DNA of 64,000 bases. Origin: Holothuria scabra. Its lineage: Eukaryota; Echinodermata; Holothuroidea; Aspidochirotida; Holothuriidae. Each line of letters opens with the position of its first letter. Position 1 is the first letter of the stretch. The position numbers and the translations under genes are program-made. Below are positions 11,480 to 23,890 of the stretch, one piece after another. The notes below the pieces were generated by a model. The model saw only the letters and a list, made by a program, of their open reading frames with translations, was not told the DNA's origin and did no database searches. The DNA lies in assembly GCA_037179385.1 (NCBI GenBank), contig CM074195.1, positions 8,261,787 through 8,325,786 of the forward strand, in the 5' to 3' direction.

Positions 11480-12256
11480 TTAAGCTACAGGGGGTATAAC
11501 AGACTTTTTAGGAGAAAGGGGTAAGCACCCAAATTTTCCGATTTTTTCTTCCAGGTGGGAACACCCATTGTTTTACGGACGTAATTTGCGGCGCGGGAAG
11601 GGCGGGAATTTTTGCCCCTTTTACGCAAATATATGTAGATATGGAGCTTTTAGGCTGCAGAATTGCTTTGGATTCCGGGTTTCCTGTAAGGAAATTTAAC
11701 GAGTTGGGGGAATACTGAAGAATCTGCACTTAGTTCGTATGTTTGTGGCAAATCTGAGAATGATTGCACGTGCGACGACTGAATCGTTTTTGCTACATAA
11801 TGTTATCTAAGGCTTTCGAACTGACGCTCTCCAATGACATTTCAAAAGTTTTCCAAACTTTGTAGTCCCTTTAAGACAAAATATTTCAAATTCAAGAACT
11901 TTCATTGGTAAACATTTGGAATTTTATGAAAGACAGTTTATAAAAATTGCAATATAGCTGCATGCCGATGTCTCTTGATGATGTGGTGTCACATAGTAGG
12001 CCTACGGTAAATATCTAATTTTGTCATTTTCAGAGCTCGGAAAAGTTTACCAAACTGATTTATGCGAGCACTACTGCATTTATTATTTCAGTTTTGCAGC
12101 GCGCGAAGCCGCCGGAAATTTTGCCGTTTTGAGATTTGCAAAAATAAAAAAAAGGGGTTTTCTGTCCCGGTAAGTGGGGAGCGAAAGCATCATGCTTCAA
12201 CCCCTCATTTTTCTTTGGGAGCTGTCGCCCCAAGCCCCACCCCATCCCCTTCCTGT
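11480..12256. mobile_element. G-rich hAT-like repeat, third copy
   Basis: Closely parallels 5640-6319: ATGGAGCTT, CTGAGAATGATTGCAC, TAATGTTATCTAAGG, CAGAGCTCGGAAAAGTTTACC, then a C-rich end with CCTATG. The left part (GTAAGCACCCAAATTTTCCG) also recurs inverted at 24880-24950. It includes a GC-rich block at 12095-12120. Confidence 0.55.
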
Positions 12257-14638
12257 GCCTATGCTCAGAGACTAGGACTGTTTGTAGGCAATTTCAGTCA
12301 GACTTTCAGTTCGATGTAGCCAGGGGTGGCGCCAGCGTGGGGGCCGGGGGCCGGGGGCCATGCCCCTCCCCCCGTCGGGGAACACTGGCCCCCCGTCGGG
12401 GAAGGTCGGCGGTTTTGTCGGGGAGGACCAAAAAAATAAAAAAAAAAAATAAAAAACCTCAAAGGACTGAAGTTACTGGGTGGGTGATTTTGAACATATT
12501 TTTTGTTTTGTAATTCTATTTCAATGCATATTGGAATCGATTTTCAATCACTTCTTCTTAGCTCCGTTATACCTCATTCCGTGTACCTTGTCCTATCTCA
12601 TCCCCCGTCGGGAAAGGACGGCATTTTTTCGGGGAGGCCTAAAACTGTGAAAAACGTAAAAGACTGAAGTTACTGGATTGATGATGATGAATTGTTTTTC
12701 CTCTTTGAACTATTTTCTCCTTTGTAACACTATTTTAATGCATATCTGAATCGTTTTTAATCGCTCTTACTATCCCTCACCCCACCTTCAATCCGTGCGT
12801 GCAAGGTCATGTCCCCGTCGGGACCCCCCCCCCCCCTTCGTTGCTGAGAAAATCCAATTTCGTCGGGGAGCCTTCATCTACAGGCCGATAAAAGATGTGG
12901 GCATGATAACTTCCGTCACCCGGACAATCTTCTTGATTTTGCCTACTAGAAGACCATACCTTCCAGGAAGCTCACAATTCCGATCTTTCCTTACAAAAAC
13001 GGGCCAGACGTTGCTCATGTGCATGCAGTCCCCTATGTTCTGCCATCTGGCCTGCCCCGACAGCCGAATTTTTGCTTTGGTAATGAAAATCGGCCAGACC
13101 GTTTTGAGCTACACATAATGATAAACAGTGGCGTGAGAATGTCTCCCCCTAAGTCTGACTGAAAATTCATTTGAAGCCACCTTGTAACGTGACGTATTTT
13201 CATATAGCCTACCTTGGAAGTAAAATCATTTATAATCTGATTGAAGTTCCCACAGTCACGTAGAAAAAGTAATCTTTTTAGTGGATCTTGCAGTTGAATA
13301 CAACGCAGATTCTTAGAAGAGTCAAATATATTAGTATGTTTTCAGTTCCATTGCATAGTTTCCCCCGAAAAGAGACAAGACCTTTGATCACTTAGTAAGT
13401 TGGGTTTTTTCTGTTGAAGTGAAACTCATTTCAAAGGAAAGCTCAAAATAATGGCTGCTTCATTTCTAGTTACAAGTGCAGAAATGCCATTTCAGGCTTC
13501 CGGAGGCCAGAGGGGTTAGATTTTTTAAACAATTTTCTCTACGTTCCGCGCCAACTGACGGTGGTGCTCCGCTTAGATTGTGTTTTGGTCGAACAGATTA
13601 CTTAACAGAACAATGGATGCTTGCATATTATTCTTCGTTTTGGGGCAATATTATAAAGTGAAAATTTTATTGCGAAAGAAAGGTCAAAATAATGGCTACT
13701 TTGTTTCTAGTTACCAGCCCGGGAAATGCCTTTCCCTGCTATCTGTGGGTTCTCAATTTTTCAAAAATATCTATGCGCTTCTCTTAGATAGTCTTTCGGA
13801 AACTTTAGGATTACATTTTTCGGACAGAAATCTGCCCCTCGAAAGCTGAAACGCTCCCGTACGCCTATTTCAATAAATACAATATAAAACTTAAAATATA
13901 TGGGAAGCCACACTTTTTCCGCGCGAAAATTTTCCAATTTAGTCCGAGTGCCTTAATCTGCATGATGATATTCAGTAACCCCATCTGCCCATCGTGACTA
14001 CAGATCATCCCCTACTTAACTTTTCTTACAAGGTCAGATTCTTCCGTAAAAAACCCAAATCTGTCATAAAATTACAACATATCCCCAATGTAAGCTTCAG
14101 ATTGTTAAAAGTGGCAAAATTCTCCAGTTTCGATGTATACTCAGTATAACAAATAACCAAAGCCAGCTGCACTGCAGTTAATCACCCCGAGATTTTACCT
14201 AATTTTGCTCTTGAAAGCAGTGGCGGCGGAACCGGGGGGGGGGGGGGGGGGGCTTGGGGGCTTAGCCCCCCCCATGAAAAAAGAGGGGGGGGGAAAGGGA
14301 TGGTTAGCCCCCCAATATTTGTTAGGTGCGCTTCAAGAAGTGGTGACCGGTGACGGCGGGAGAATATTGAAGTGGGTGGTGAACATGTTTTCCATCAGTC
14401 TAATGCACAATATAGGCCTACTAATAATTTTAGGGGAAAGTTGTCGATGAAAAAGATACTGGACACGCTAAAGCCTCTTTATCATCCCCAACCCAATCTC
14501 CGAGCTCCTCAAAAAGTGGAAGCAGTATGGTCTCTTACTGCGTAATCTTGTTAAGTTTTACTGATCGTTTTTCGCGAGGTTGAACAACGCATTCTACTAC
14601 CGTTAGTACACAAGTCTATAGTACGTTTGGGATTTGAG

Positions 14639-16281
14639 CAGTGGCGGAGCTGCCATATGGTCAGGGGGGCGGTCGCCCCCTGACGGACTAAAATCGTCTG
14701 TCCGCGCCCTTTTTAGGTTTTTAACATACTTAACTCTTGCACCATTTTTGGGCAAAAGACATAATTTAATAGCGTTGTTTAAAGGCCCAGATAACAAAAT
14801 GCCCAAACAGCCACCAGTAACTGTACTATCTGCACTTTATTCTGATGAAAAGGGTCATCTTCTGTAATATAGGGATAGGTTTTTGCCGAGACGTATCTTC
14901 ATGCTTTATACGCACTAATAAATGCTGTCACTGTGCTACTAAGTTCATTGCTTCCACACCAAGCCTGATTTATAAGCTAACAAAATACACAGACTGACAT
15001 TAAATTAACCCTCCCTGTCAATAACAGATGTTGCAAAGGGCGCAACAATAATTGAAGCGCAAAAATACCTCTTGTTGTCGGGGATATTTGTCAGCATAGA
15101 CAATAAAAAGAGTTCATAAAGGTACCAAAATAGCTTCCACAACATTTTTCAAAATCATTTGAAGAGAACATTCAGGTTAAAATAAAATAAAAACTGTCAT
15201 CATAGTGGTAATGGTTTAAGAGTTTTAATGAGCAGTTTCCATTTTGCTTTTCTTCAAGTGACCATTCTCATGATAAATTACAATTGTTTGGTGTTTTCTG
15301 ACACTGCACGATAATCCCATGAAAATGCTTGTTTCTGTACTTACGTGACTCAAAAGCCAGAAAATTGCATCTAATAAGCCTAGGTTTAGGCTACTTTTAT
15401 TTAGTATAAATTCGGTATCTAGAGAGCCAAACAGACCTTTTGTCTTGGATATTTCTTGCAATGTACTTAATAAATGGCTATTTCAGAGTGGTCACAGGAT
15501 GTAAAATACGTCAAGCAATGTTTCTTCGTGCACTTATCTTGATTCCCAGATACCAAAAATGTACACCTTACGGTGATTAATTTCCATAACTTTTTCCTCG
15601 TGTAAGATTTGCTTGCTACTTGGCTCTAACAGGTTTAATCTTTATCTTCACAAAGTAGCCCATTATAACATTAGAATCTTAAATCGAGACCTGACAATAA
15701 CACACAAAATAAAATGACCGCCTTTATACTAGAATGTGAAAGGGAGGGATAGAAACATGGGCGTCCGTAGGTAGGGGCAAACGGAACTTGCCCTCCAATG
15801 GAAAATAAAAAAAAACTGAAAAAACGAAAAAAACATATAGAAAAAGACGAAGAAAAATTAACATCAACATTCCTTAACAGTTCACTCAGTGTTTTCCCTA
15901 TTTATATGCGGTAAACAGGCTTTAGAAATAACATTTCCAGAGATCTGGGAGACATTGTGGGATAAAATTTTTGGGCGCTCCGCGCCAACTCATGGTGGCG
16001 CGGAGCTTTCCCCCTTATAGCATTTTGCCTAAAAGAATTTTGCCCAGCCCCCGAAATTTTCTTCTGCGGAGACCCATGGAGAGACAATTTAAACATGTTT
16101 TAATAGAAAAACTTGCGGAGGAGAAATGGCAAAGTAGTCTTCTACCAGGTTCGGAAAATCAAATGGAAAGTCTGAAAAGCTGTGGTCCCGATCGTGCTGA
16201 GGTTCAGGGTATTTACTCCTTCGAAGCGCCCCTGCAAACCATTTTCGCCCCCTCTGACCGAAATCCCTAGCTCCACCACTG
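14639..16281. mobile_element. 1.64-kb hAT-like element nested in 12321-17598
   Basis: Termini CAGTGGCGGAGCT and AGCTCCACCACTG are inverted, and the exact 8-bp duplication GATTTGAG flanks it (14631-14638 and 16282-16289). The interior is AT-rich with no recognisable coding capacity. It holds a further element at 15756-16078. Confidence 0.88.
15756..16078. mobile_element. CATGGGCG-ended hAT-like MITE, third nesting level
   Basis: Termini CATGGGCGTCCG and TGCGGAGACCCATG are inverted; flanks GATAGAAA and GAGAGACA match at 6 of 8 bases, a decayed duplication. It resembles the MITE at 19222-19503 throughout. It carries an exact 11-bp palindrome (GCTCCGCGCCA at 15977-15987 with its complement at 15996-16006). 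Confidence 0.75.
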
Positions 16282-17120
16282 GATTTGAGATCGGTATAGA
16301 TTAGGTTGGTGGTATTCTTGGGAGGAACCACGGGAGGGGGATGTTTAGGGGACAAATGGTATAGATCTAGGGGAAATATAATTGAGTAATTGACATGTAT
16401 GAGTGGACAAATGTAACAAGGGGTGCAGAAAGTGAATAACACGGCAAACAGAATCAATGAAAGAGGATGCATAATTAATTATTGTTCTTGTATCATCTCA
16501 ATTTATCTGATATATATTACCATTTTTCACAGGCTGAATTTTTTCTTTTTAGCTGAGAAATTTTAAACATGAGAACCATATTTTAAGGCTGGATACATGC
16601 AACATAGAACACGCGGGAAGTGCCGTTTCCGGACACCTGGGGGGTCTGTAAAGTCAAAAATTTTCTTGTTCGCTCCGCGCCAACTGATGGTGGCGCTCCG
16701 CTTAGATAGTCCTGCTGGCACTCAGCCCCCCCCCCCCCCCCCAATATTTTTTCCGTTCCGCCGCGCCTGCTTGAAAGGCATAACGCTTAATAAAGAACCT
16801 AATTTTATCATTATAACCTAACAGAAGCAAATTTTCCTGCAATATGATAAGCTCAAAATGTTCAAATCTTCGTTCCAAAAAGGGAAAAACTTTTCGGGCA
16901 AGCTTCTAGTCTCCTCTGGAGCCTGGCCTAAGTACGTAGGTCTAGAACGATTAAATGTATGAACGCAGCAGAATTTCCGCTGTCGCGTATAAAACGTTTT
17001 TGATTTTGCCCATATGAAGGACAGATTTTTTGATAAACACCCCGACGTTTTAATGATCTTTACAAAAGCCAAATTTCTTTCAAAAATTTTAATTTTTTTC
17101 TACAAAATATACTCCAGATT

Positions 17121-17430
17121 TTTAGAGGCCCAATTCTCTCATCCCAAACAGTATCAATTCTCCTAACCTTCTTAATTAAGCCCCTCCCACAATTGTCTGA
17201 AATTCACCCTCATCCAGACATGTCACAATCTCACTTTATTGCTTCATGGTGAATATAGAAAGCTCAACGTGTATAATCAGAACACTATCAGAACAGTTTT
17301 TGTTGTGTAATATAAGTTTTGGCACTCTGCATTGTTTGAATTAGCAGTCAATCAAAAAGCTGAGCCAATTGAGAGTTTCTGTTACCCTATGCTAGAAGTG
17401 TAGTTTGGGGTGAGAGGATTGTCCCTTTAA
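17121..17430. mobile_element. ~300-bp TTAAAGG-ended MITE
   Basis: AGAGGCCCAATTCTCTCATC at the left and TTTGGGGTGAG … CCCTTTAA at the right, inverted ends of about 25 bases. Very close to 55916-56220. Sits within the outer hAT at 12321-17598. Confidence 0.82.
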
Positions 17431-17606
17431 GAATTTGTTAAAAAGAAAGCCAGAAATTTCGGCACGCTTCGCGCGCCTCAAATTTTGCCAAGTCACGTCC
17501 CACTGGAACCCACTCAATGCCTTTGTAGGGGCCTTGAAATGCTGGCCCCCTGTCGGGGAGCTTGACCCCCTGTCGGGCAAATCCTGGCGCCACCCCTGGA
17601 TGTAGC

Positions 17607-19122
17607 CCTCTGTTCACATGTTCTCATATTGTGCAGTTATCCTATCTTACGACATTTACAGCAGGATAGAAAGAACTAACGTCTTGAATGTAGACTAACC
17701 TACTAGTAACCAGGTCCCACACAGCTGGAGTATAAACTTGGGTGAGACACGCAGCTGTTTTATGACATTGTCTCTTTAGAAACTTCTTAGTAATATATTT
17801 TTAGCCATTGTAGAATGAGCCCTCTATACCACCACACGAGAGAAGGACAATAAAACTGAACGCGAGCGTTCAAATCGGCAAGATAGCCTGGACTGACAGC
17901 CTCAGTCTGACAGATTTTGCACAGCGGTGATGACGATCTCTAACCAAAGAAATCAATAGGTTTTGCCTCCGTGCATATTATATTATGACCTTGAATCATA
18001 TCCTCACAGTAATCATTGAACAGCAACACTCTGATAGAGTTAGCAACAACGTAGACTCGGACTGTGTACACAGCACTAAGGATTTTATTACAGTAGTTCG
18101 TTGGTTTGCGAGCTTAAAGAAACTGAAAGAGGCTTTCATCGCTTTTCACGAGGAAGGATAAAGTATCCCCCGCATAGTCGGTTGATTCAGACACGCATCA
18201 TCGCCTTGAGATTCATGGAAGGTAAGTACAATGCTAATATGTAGCCATGTACGTAGTCTGTCTTATTCTTGCCTGTATGTTCAGTGCGAAAGTTGCCTAC
18301 AGACGATCTCTTTCTTTACTATACAGCAGCAATAATGTTAGATTTAGCAAAGCAGCTAAGTGAAATGATCGCACAGCAGACAATGTACAATAGGCCAATA
18401 TGATACCATGTATACTTCCGTAATTGCATTGAGTCTTGTGCTATTTTTGGCTGCATCGGCTCGTAGGCGAATGAAAGCAATCTTGAGATTCCACCGGTCT
18501 TTGCCAATCGACATGTATCCTAATTGCACTTGGCTGTAATTTGAATGAGCTGACAAATCGTAGGAGATTTGAGTCACTTCTTCCCGCAAAATCGCAGTTT
18601 TCGGCTTTATAGCGAGATGTGCATGAACGTTAATATAGCCCACTCGAGTATTTTGGATCTATTTTGCGGCTGTTCTCGTAAAATGCTTTCAAAAGAGGAG
18701 TACATAGGCCTGTTCGGAATTCTCCTTCAAATCAGCATTGATCACAGACAATTTCCTCAAAATTTGATCGGATTCAGGTAAGAGATAGATTGATTCTTAC
18801 TCAGTCTTATTAGCCTGAAACTATTGGGATTTTGTCAAATAATTGATCATCTATTCAAGAGTGCTCCTCTTAAAAGATTTTTCCTCAATTTGAGGAAGTA
18901 GCATGTAGGCACTTTTTTAGTTTGTACTTTGTAGGTCTAGTGGTAGTAAGGGGGAGGCGCCGTCTCCCTCTTTCCCGTGTATTTTTTCAATATTTTATCA
19001 TACAGGACTGTCTGCCTACTCCTAAAAAGACTCAAAAGACTTGATACTTGACCTAGGGCTCTTCCATAAAGTTAGTTACAACTTGCGGTTCGTCCGAAAA
19101 GACTTTATTGCCTTTTGCTGGC
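17607..19122. other. Low-repeat stretch with possible exons
   Basis: Not recognisably transposon-derived. A donor-like AAG|GTAAGTAC stands at about 18221 and another ends the candidate exon at 18777. It may be the 5' part of an unrecognised gene. Confidence 0.3.
18569..18777 (+). CDS. Possible coding exon with splice donor
   Basis: An open frame ends exactly at a good donor (CAG then GTAAGAG). Its distal part, from MLSKEEYIGLFGILLQ to FPQNLIGF, has ordinary codon use and no repeat origin that I can see. No family was recognised and no partner exon is certain. The true 5' border may be an internal ATG near 18682 or an acceptor. It could also be chance. Confidence 0.22.
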
Positions 19123-19221
19123 TTAAAGGGGAAGTATAAGCAAAAAAACATAAATAAATTTTCATATGTGAAAGAGGAACCCAATCTACACAGTGTGGCG
19201 AAAGTTCCATTCAAATCGGAC

Positions 19222-19503
19222 CATGGGCGTCCGCAGGTAAGGGCAAGGGGGGCACTTCCCCTCCCCCCTGAAAAATCAAAAATTTGAAAAAACGTATAAA
19301 AATCAAAGCAAAAACCTGAACAAAACGTGTTTTCCAAGTTTCTATGCCAAAAAAGGCTTTAGAAATGCCATTTCCGGCGATCTGGGGGGCATTTTGGGCT
19401 GAAATTTTCTCACGTTTCATGTCAATTCATGATGACTCGGAGGTTTTGCCCCCGTCTAGAAATTTTGCCCCCCCCCCCGACTTTTTTTCTGCGGACGCCC
19501 ATG
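19222..19503. mobile_element. CATGGGCG-ended hAT-like MITE, 282 bp
   Basis: Perfect inverted termini CATGGGCGTCCGCAG and CTGCGGACGCCCATG, with exact 8-bp duplications AATCGGAC (19214-19221 and 19504-19511). The copy of the host MITE at 51584-52066 shows the unoccupied site as a single AATCTGAC-like sequence. The interior has G and C runs and the TTTAGAAATGCCATTTCCGG block shared with other elements. Confidence 0.92.
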
Positions 19504-19624
19504 AATCGGACATGTGTTTCTCGAGATATCAGTAAATGAAGTAAGTAGATTTGTGTTCAAAAGTGAGTTTGAGGGCAGCAGAGCTTCAATCACTTCCTCA
19601 CATTGACAAGGAATGCTTTGTTTC

Positions 19625-21374
19625 CAGTGGCGTAGCTACTGGGGGGGAGGGGCAGGGGGGGAAAGTTGCCCCCCCGGAAATTTTTTGGGGAAATTTGATG
19701 AAAATGGGGAACTTTGATGAATCTTCTTATTATTACAAATATTTCACAAAATTTTTGTTAGAATAAGAAATTGTGAGACATTTCTCATACATAATTCGTA
19801 TTTTCATGCAACAAATTAACTCAGATTTCGTCAGTGTCGCATGAACCGGCCCAATTCGCGTTCCACAGAAATGTCCTCGCCGCGTAGCAGGTTGAATGTT
19901 CTCTTGTGCTTGTACACGCACGGGGGTTATGATCAGTGCATTTCAGTGTACAGGAAGCTGCTATTCAGGTGATACTTTGGGAATTCAGTAAAATGATGTG
20001 AAAACTGACAAGTCACTACCGTAGACCCCCGAGGTTGTTATGTTCTTCTACAAGCAAGCAGTAGCTGTACGATTTTACTCTGCGTACATAACGATGGATG
20101 GGGCTGAAACAATCCATGGCCAACGATAAACTTAAAGTTAATCTAGAAATTAGAATTAACGGGATCCGTTGGCACACTTAGATTTTGTAACTTAGCCTAA
20201 TCCTTGGAGGCTTACAAGCTAGTTCGGGAAAATAGCTTTTTGCTCACTTTGAGTGTAACAATAAATGGACAATGAGTACCCTGTAGCCTTCTACACTTAA
20301 CAGACTGCTTTTCTCACAGGATGTCCTGTGTGATCGAGCCACTATAGGCCTCCTTAGTGGCGTGCGAAGGGGAGACCATTGGGCCATGCCCCCCTCACAG
20401 ATGCCATTTTTTCTTTGTTCTTAAAAATACATAGTCTAACTTTATTAACACAGATTTTACTTCAAAAGATAGCATATGTGGCACCAGATTGCTTAAAAGG
20501 ACACCCAATTTTTCAAAAATTTTCAAAGGGGAAGGATTGTCCCTGCAAGGTCTTTCAGTGATGTCAATTTCTTTTAATTCCTACAAATAGACCTAGGCAA
20601 ATTCTGTCAAATTCCCAATTTTTACTTAAAAAAGTAGACTCTGTTTCCCACTGGTGGCATCGATAAAAAAGACTACATGTTTAGATTCGCTTTACAAGCA
20701 TAAATACGCTATTTTGACCATCTGAGGGGTCTGATTTTTCGAAATTTTCTCTACGCTCCGCGCCAACTAATGGTGGCGCTCCGCTTAGATAATCTTTATG
20801 ACAAAATAACATTTTGAGGCCAAGAAAAACCACAAGTATACCGATCAATGCTCATTTATTTTGACTCCTGAAAGTGTGCAAATTTAATGACAAGTTTTTC
20901 TTCGTAAGGTAGCATAAATGGCATAAAGAAATGCATGTCAAGACACAAAAGTTTCAGTATTACCCCCATGAACCACCACGATTCAACTTTTAACACTGTT
21001 TCTGTCAAAGTCGAAAATCTTGCACCATTTTGCATGTAGGCTCCTTGAAAACGTCAAAAAATTTCCGGACACCCCTCCCCTTAGACCATACTGCATGCTC
21101 CCCCTTCAGAGAAATCCTGCGTACGCCACTGCGTTAGTACATACAAATAAACCAGATATTGTTTACCAAAATAATATACTTTGTTATTTCCGATTGCTCT
21201 ATGTTGTACTTTAAGATTAAAATGCAGGTAATATTACAAAATGACATGGTAATGTTGTTATACTTGAAAGTTTGCATATTTTATATGAAATACATACACA
21301 TTGACCGGGAAAAGTTTTGGGGAAATTTCATACCTTTGCCCCCCCCCCTGGAAAAAATCCTAGCTACGCCACTG
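19625..21374. mobile_element. 1.75-kb hAT-like element, foldback-free relative of 4137-9558
   Basis: Termini CAGTGGCGTAGCTACTGGGG and TAGCTACGCCACTG, flanked by exact TTTGTTTC duplicates (19617-19624 and 21375-21382). The empty site is kept at about 51868-51884 as GGGAAACAAAGCATTCC on the opposite strand. It matches the other element from end to end, but has no foldback insert at the CAAGTCACTACCG junction near 20015 and lacks one of two CGCTCCGCG modules. Confidence 0.92.
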
Positions 21375-22337
21375 TTTGTTTCCCTTTGTTTTATCAGACT
21401 GTTCTGTTGAACTTGAAGTTAGTAGGAGTATGACCTACCTGTGAGCGATGCAAAGTTTGTAAAATCCTCATGCCACTTATGCAATCACATTTTAATTATA
21501 TGGGATTGTTGAGGAGAAAACTCAGTCTAAAGTTTAAAGAAAAACAAAAGACTGCCCATTGATGTGGGGATGTGATGTCATATGTGCTTGCTTCAAGTTC
21601 ACTTTTTGTTGAAAATGTGAAAACTTTACGTGCTCATATCTTGAGAACCACACATCGGGTTTCAATGCAAACTTCACCAAAATGCTCAGAATAAGTACTC
21701 CTCTAACATACCAAATCCTGTTGTGACCTTAACCCCTTTATTAATAAGTTTTTCAAACTGCAGTACGTAGCGTCTTGAACCAGGAATTTTTGTTGAGGAG
21801 AGGGGGAGGGAACTGACGGATGTCTGCATAATTTTTGTGCTTGAGGTCGTGAACCCTCAGACAACCGGAACTGGCATTTCCCTATAAGAAGAATCTACGC
21901 AGTCATTGAGCTTTATTTAACAATATAATGTACGCTTCAAAAGAAATGACCAAAGTGCAAAATGATTATAAAAAGAAATATCAGATTCAAATAAAATGTA
22001 CCACTTTCATTTTCCGGGCAAAATTTTTTACGTCCTCCCGTCTCCGGTCTGAACGTGTTTCTGGAAAACATCACAAGAACTGTTTGCAACTTTTGCCCGA
22101 ACCGCCATTTCGGAGAAAATGTTTCACGTACAGGACTATGGGGAGAGGCTGCGGAGTTTGAAAAAATGTGTCGTTTAAAGCTTTCAGTTTGTAAGGCTGA
22201 GAGCCTGTGAAATCAATGTTTCCAAAGGCATATGCCGGTGTAAGCTACCCGAACCGAATGTGTCGCAAATTTTGTACTATCTTCAATTTCTTTTTATGAA
22301 AACATAACCCAGATTGAAAGATGATTTTTATTTTTAG

Positions 22338-22412
22338 ATTGAAGATTTTAGATTGGAAGAATTGGGATATCTGGCGACATTTCTGCCATTGTGTGCACGA
22401 GACTATGCCATG
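22338..22412 (+). CDS. Possible 75-nt coding exon
   Basis: Flanked by a T-rich acceptor (TTTATTTTTAG) and a donor (ATG then GTGAGC). In phase 0 it is open, from IEDFRLEELGYL to CARDYAM, with a protein-like composition. A second frame is open too, so the phase is not proven. No family was recognised. It stands in a stretch without obvious transposon sequence. Confidence 0.3.
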
Positions 22413-22705
22413 GTGAGCCTTAAAAACAAATGTCTTATATTTAGCTGCCCGTGTGTCGCAACTTAAAAAATGTTTAATTTTTCATGATTCTCTAACCCTG
22501 ATTGAGTGACTATGATACTATATTTTTCGAATTCGGGCAAGTTTAAATTTTTCTGTTCAATTGAAAACATAGTAGGCAATGCCAGATTTTTTAGGACCCA
22601 ATTGACTACCCGAAATTTCCGGACTCCAGATTGTGCGAAAATTAGGGGGTCTGCAGTCTAGTAAACTGACCACAGGAGAGTGGTAACTTTGAACAGTTTA
22701 TCGCA

Positions 22706-22906
22706 TGGACCGCGGGCGGAGACGGGGGGCTAGGGGGGCTTTAGCCCCCGCACTTTTTTGCTGTGGGCATTTTGGGCCCCTTAAACTGCATTTTTGGCCT
22801 TCTTAAACTGCATTTTTGGCCGTCTCAAACTGCATTTATTTTATTGGACATACTGGGCCGCTTCGATGGTTAGCCCCCGCACTTCAAAATTGGCTCCGCG
22901 GCCTCA
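22706..22906. mobile_element. Short G/C-rich repeat, possible MITE
   Basis: GACCGCGGGCGGAGAC with GGGGGCTAGG at the left and TTAGCCCCCGCACTTC … CTCCGCGG at the right give loose inverted ends. ACTGCATTTTTGGCC is repeated inside. No clear target duplication. Confidence 0.4.
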
Positions 22907-23001
22907 GTATCGACACACAATTTCGAAGATGGAGATGTTGAAGTCTGCAAATGCTACAAGATCATTGTAATTAAAATTGTTTTTCATCTCATTAATTTTG
23001 T

Positions 23002-23276
23002 TTAAAGATGACCTGTCGTTTCTTGGAAATACAATACAATCTATGCCGGATTTGGGATGACGTCACAGATTATCCGTGTCGTAACTTCGATTGGCGAACC
23101 GATTCGATACTCTATCGATGATGTCAAATCAGTGGCACCGTATCGAAAACGTTCGTATTATCGGCGGTGCAACCAATCAGTTCACAATCGAATTTAAAAC
23201 ATGGGTAGTTTGTGACGTCATCCAGAATTCGACATAGTGTTTAATTTATTTTCATGAGACGACGGGTTATCTTTAA
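23002..23276. mobile_element. MITE with ~70-base inverted repeats and TGACGTCA
   Basis: Left TTTAAAGATGACCTGTCGTT … GGATGACGTCACA; right TGTGACGTCATCC … GACGACGGGTTATCTTTAA. Arms match imperfectly over about 70 bases. The CRE-like palindrome TGACGTCA is present in both. Confidence 0.75.
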
Positions 23277-23890
23277 CTATTTTAACACCTTGAAAATATA
23301 TAAAAGAAATAGCTCAACACTTGCCAGATGCAAACGGATAAATTTTACAACGTTTTAGAAAGAAAATAGCAGTGGGCTACAGTATTGTCTCTTAGAATGG
23401 TCTAAATCCTGGCTGTCGGACCTACGTCTCGCGGGCCATCGTCAGGCCCACCGCAAAATCGCTTCCGGCCCGTCAGAAATGATCCATAGTGCAAAATTTT
23501 TCAGTAAGGAGGATTAACTGATGGCATCTTTAGGTTACATATATTTTATGCGATGAACCATCCCAGTCTCCTGTAAATAATAATATTGAAATAAAAATAT
23601 TAATGTCGGTTTGTGTGTGACTTTGTTCACGTGAAAACGCATGAACTGTGAGATTTTCCCTGTACATGGTTGTTCTCTCGTTTAAGTTGTATGTGTAGTT
23701 TGCGCTTGCATCGACGTCACTGCGTGGCACGTCTCGCCTTTTTCATCCAGACATCCATTGCACAACATTTGTTACTACTATGTGTTATATAGGGCGCGCG
23801 TATTGGTATCGCACGTACCTGCGCATGATTAATTTCATCCAGTCTGCCAAACTGAAAGGCGTTGACCAGTTGACGTAACGTGCATAATCT

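Larger units (their letters stand above)
12321..17598. mobile_element. 5.3-kb hAT-like element with perfect target duplication
   Basis: The inverted termini are CAGGGGTGGCGCCAGC and CTGGCGCCACCCCTG; GATGTAGC duplicates flank it exactly (12313-12320 and 17599-17606). Internal CCCCGTCGGGGA blocks recur near both ends. It contains the nested element 14639-16281 and a TTAA-type MITE at 17121-17430. No transposase frame is open. The nesting order dates it as older than those insertions. Confidence 0.88.
19123..21732 (+). mobile_element. TTAA-flanked MITE interrupted by two hAT insertions
   Basis: It starts TTAAAGGGGAAGTATAAGC and ends CTTGAGAACC … GTGACCTTAA. With its two insertions removed, the remainder matches, inverted, the uninterrupted copy at 51584-52066 and, partially, positions 1-125. 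TTAA at both borders is typical of piggyBac-type non-autonomous elements; that class assignment is inference. Confidence 0.78.
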
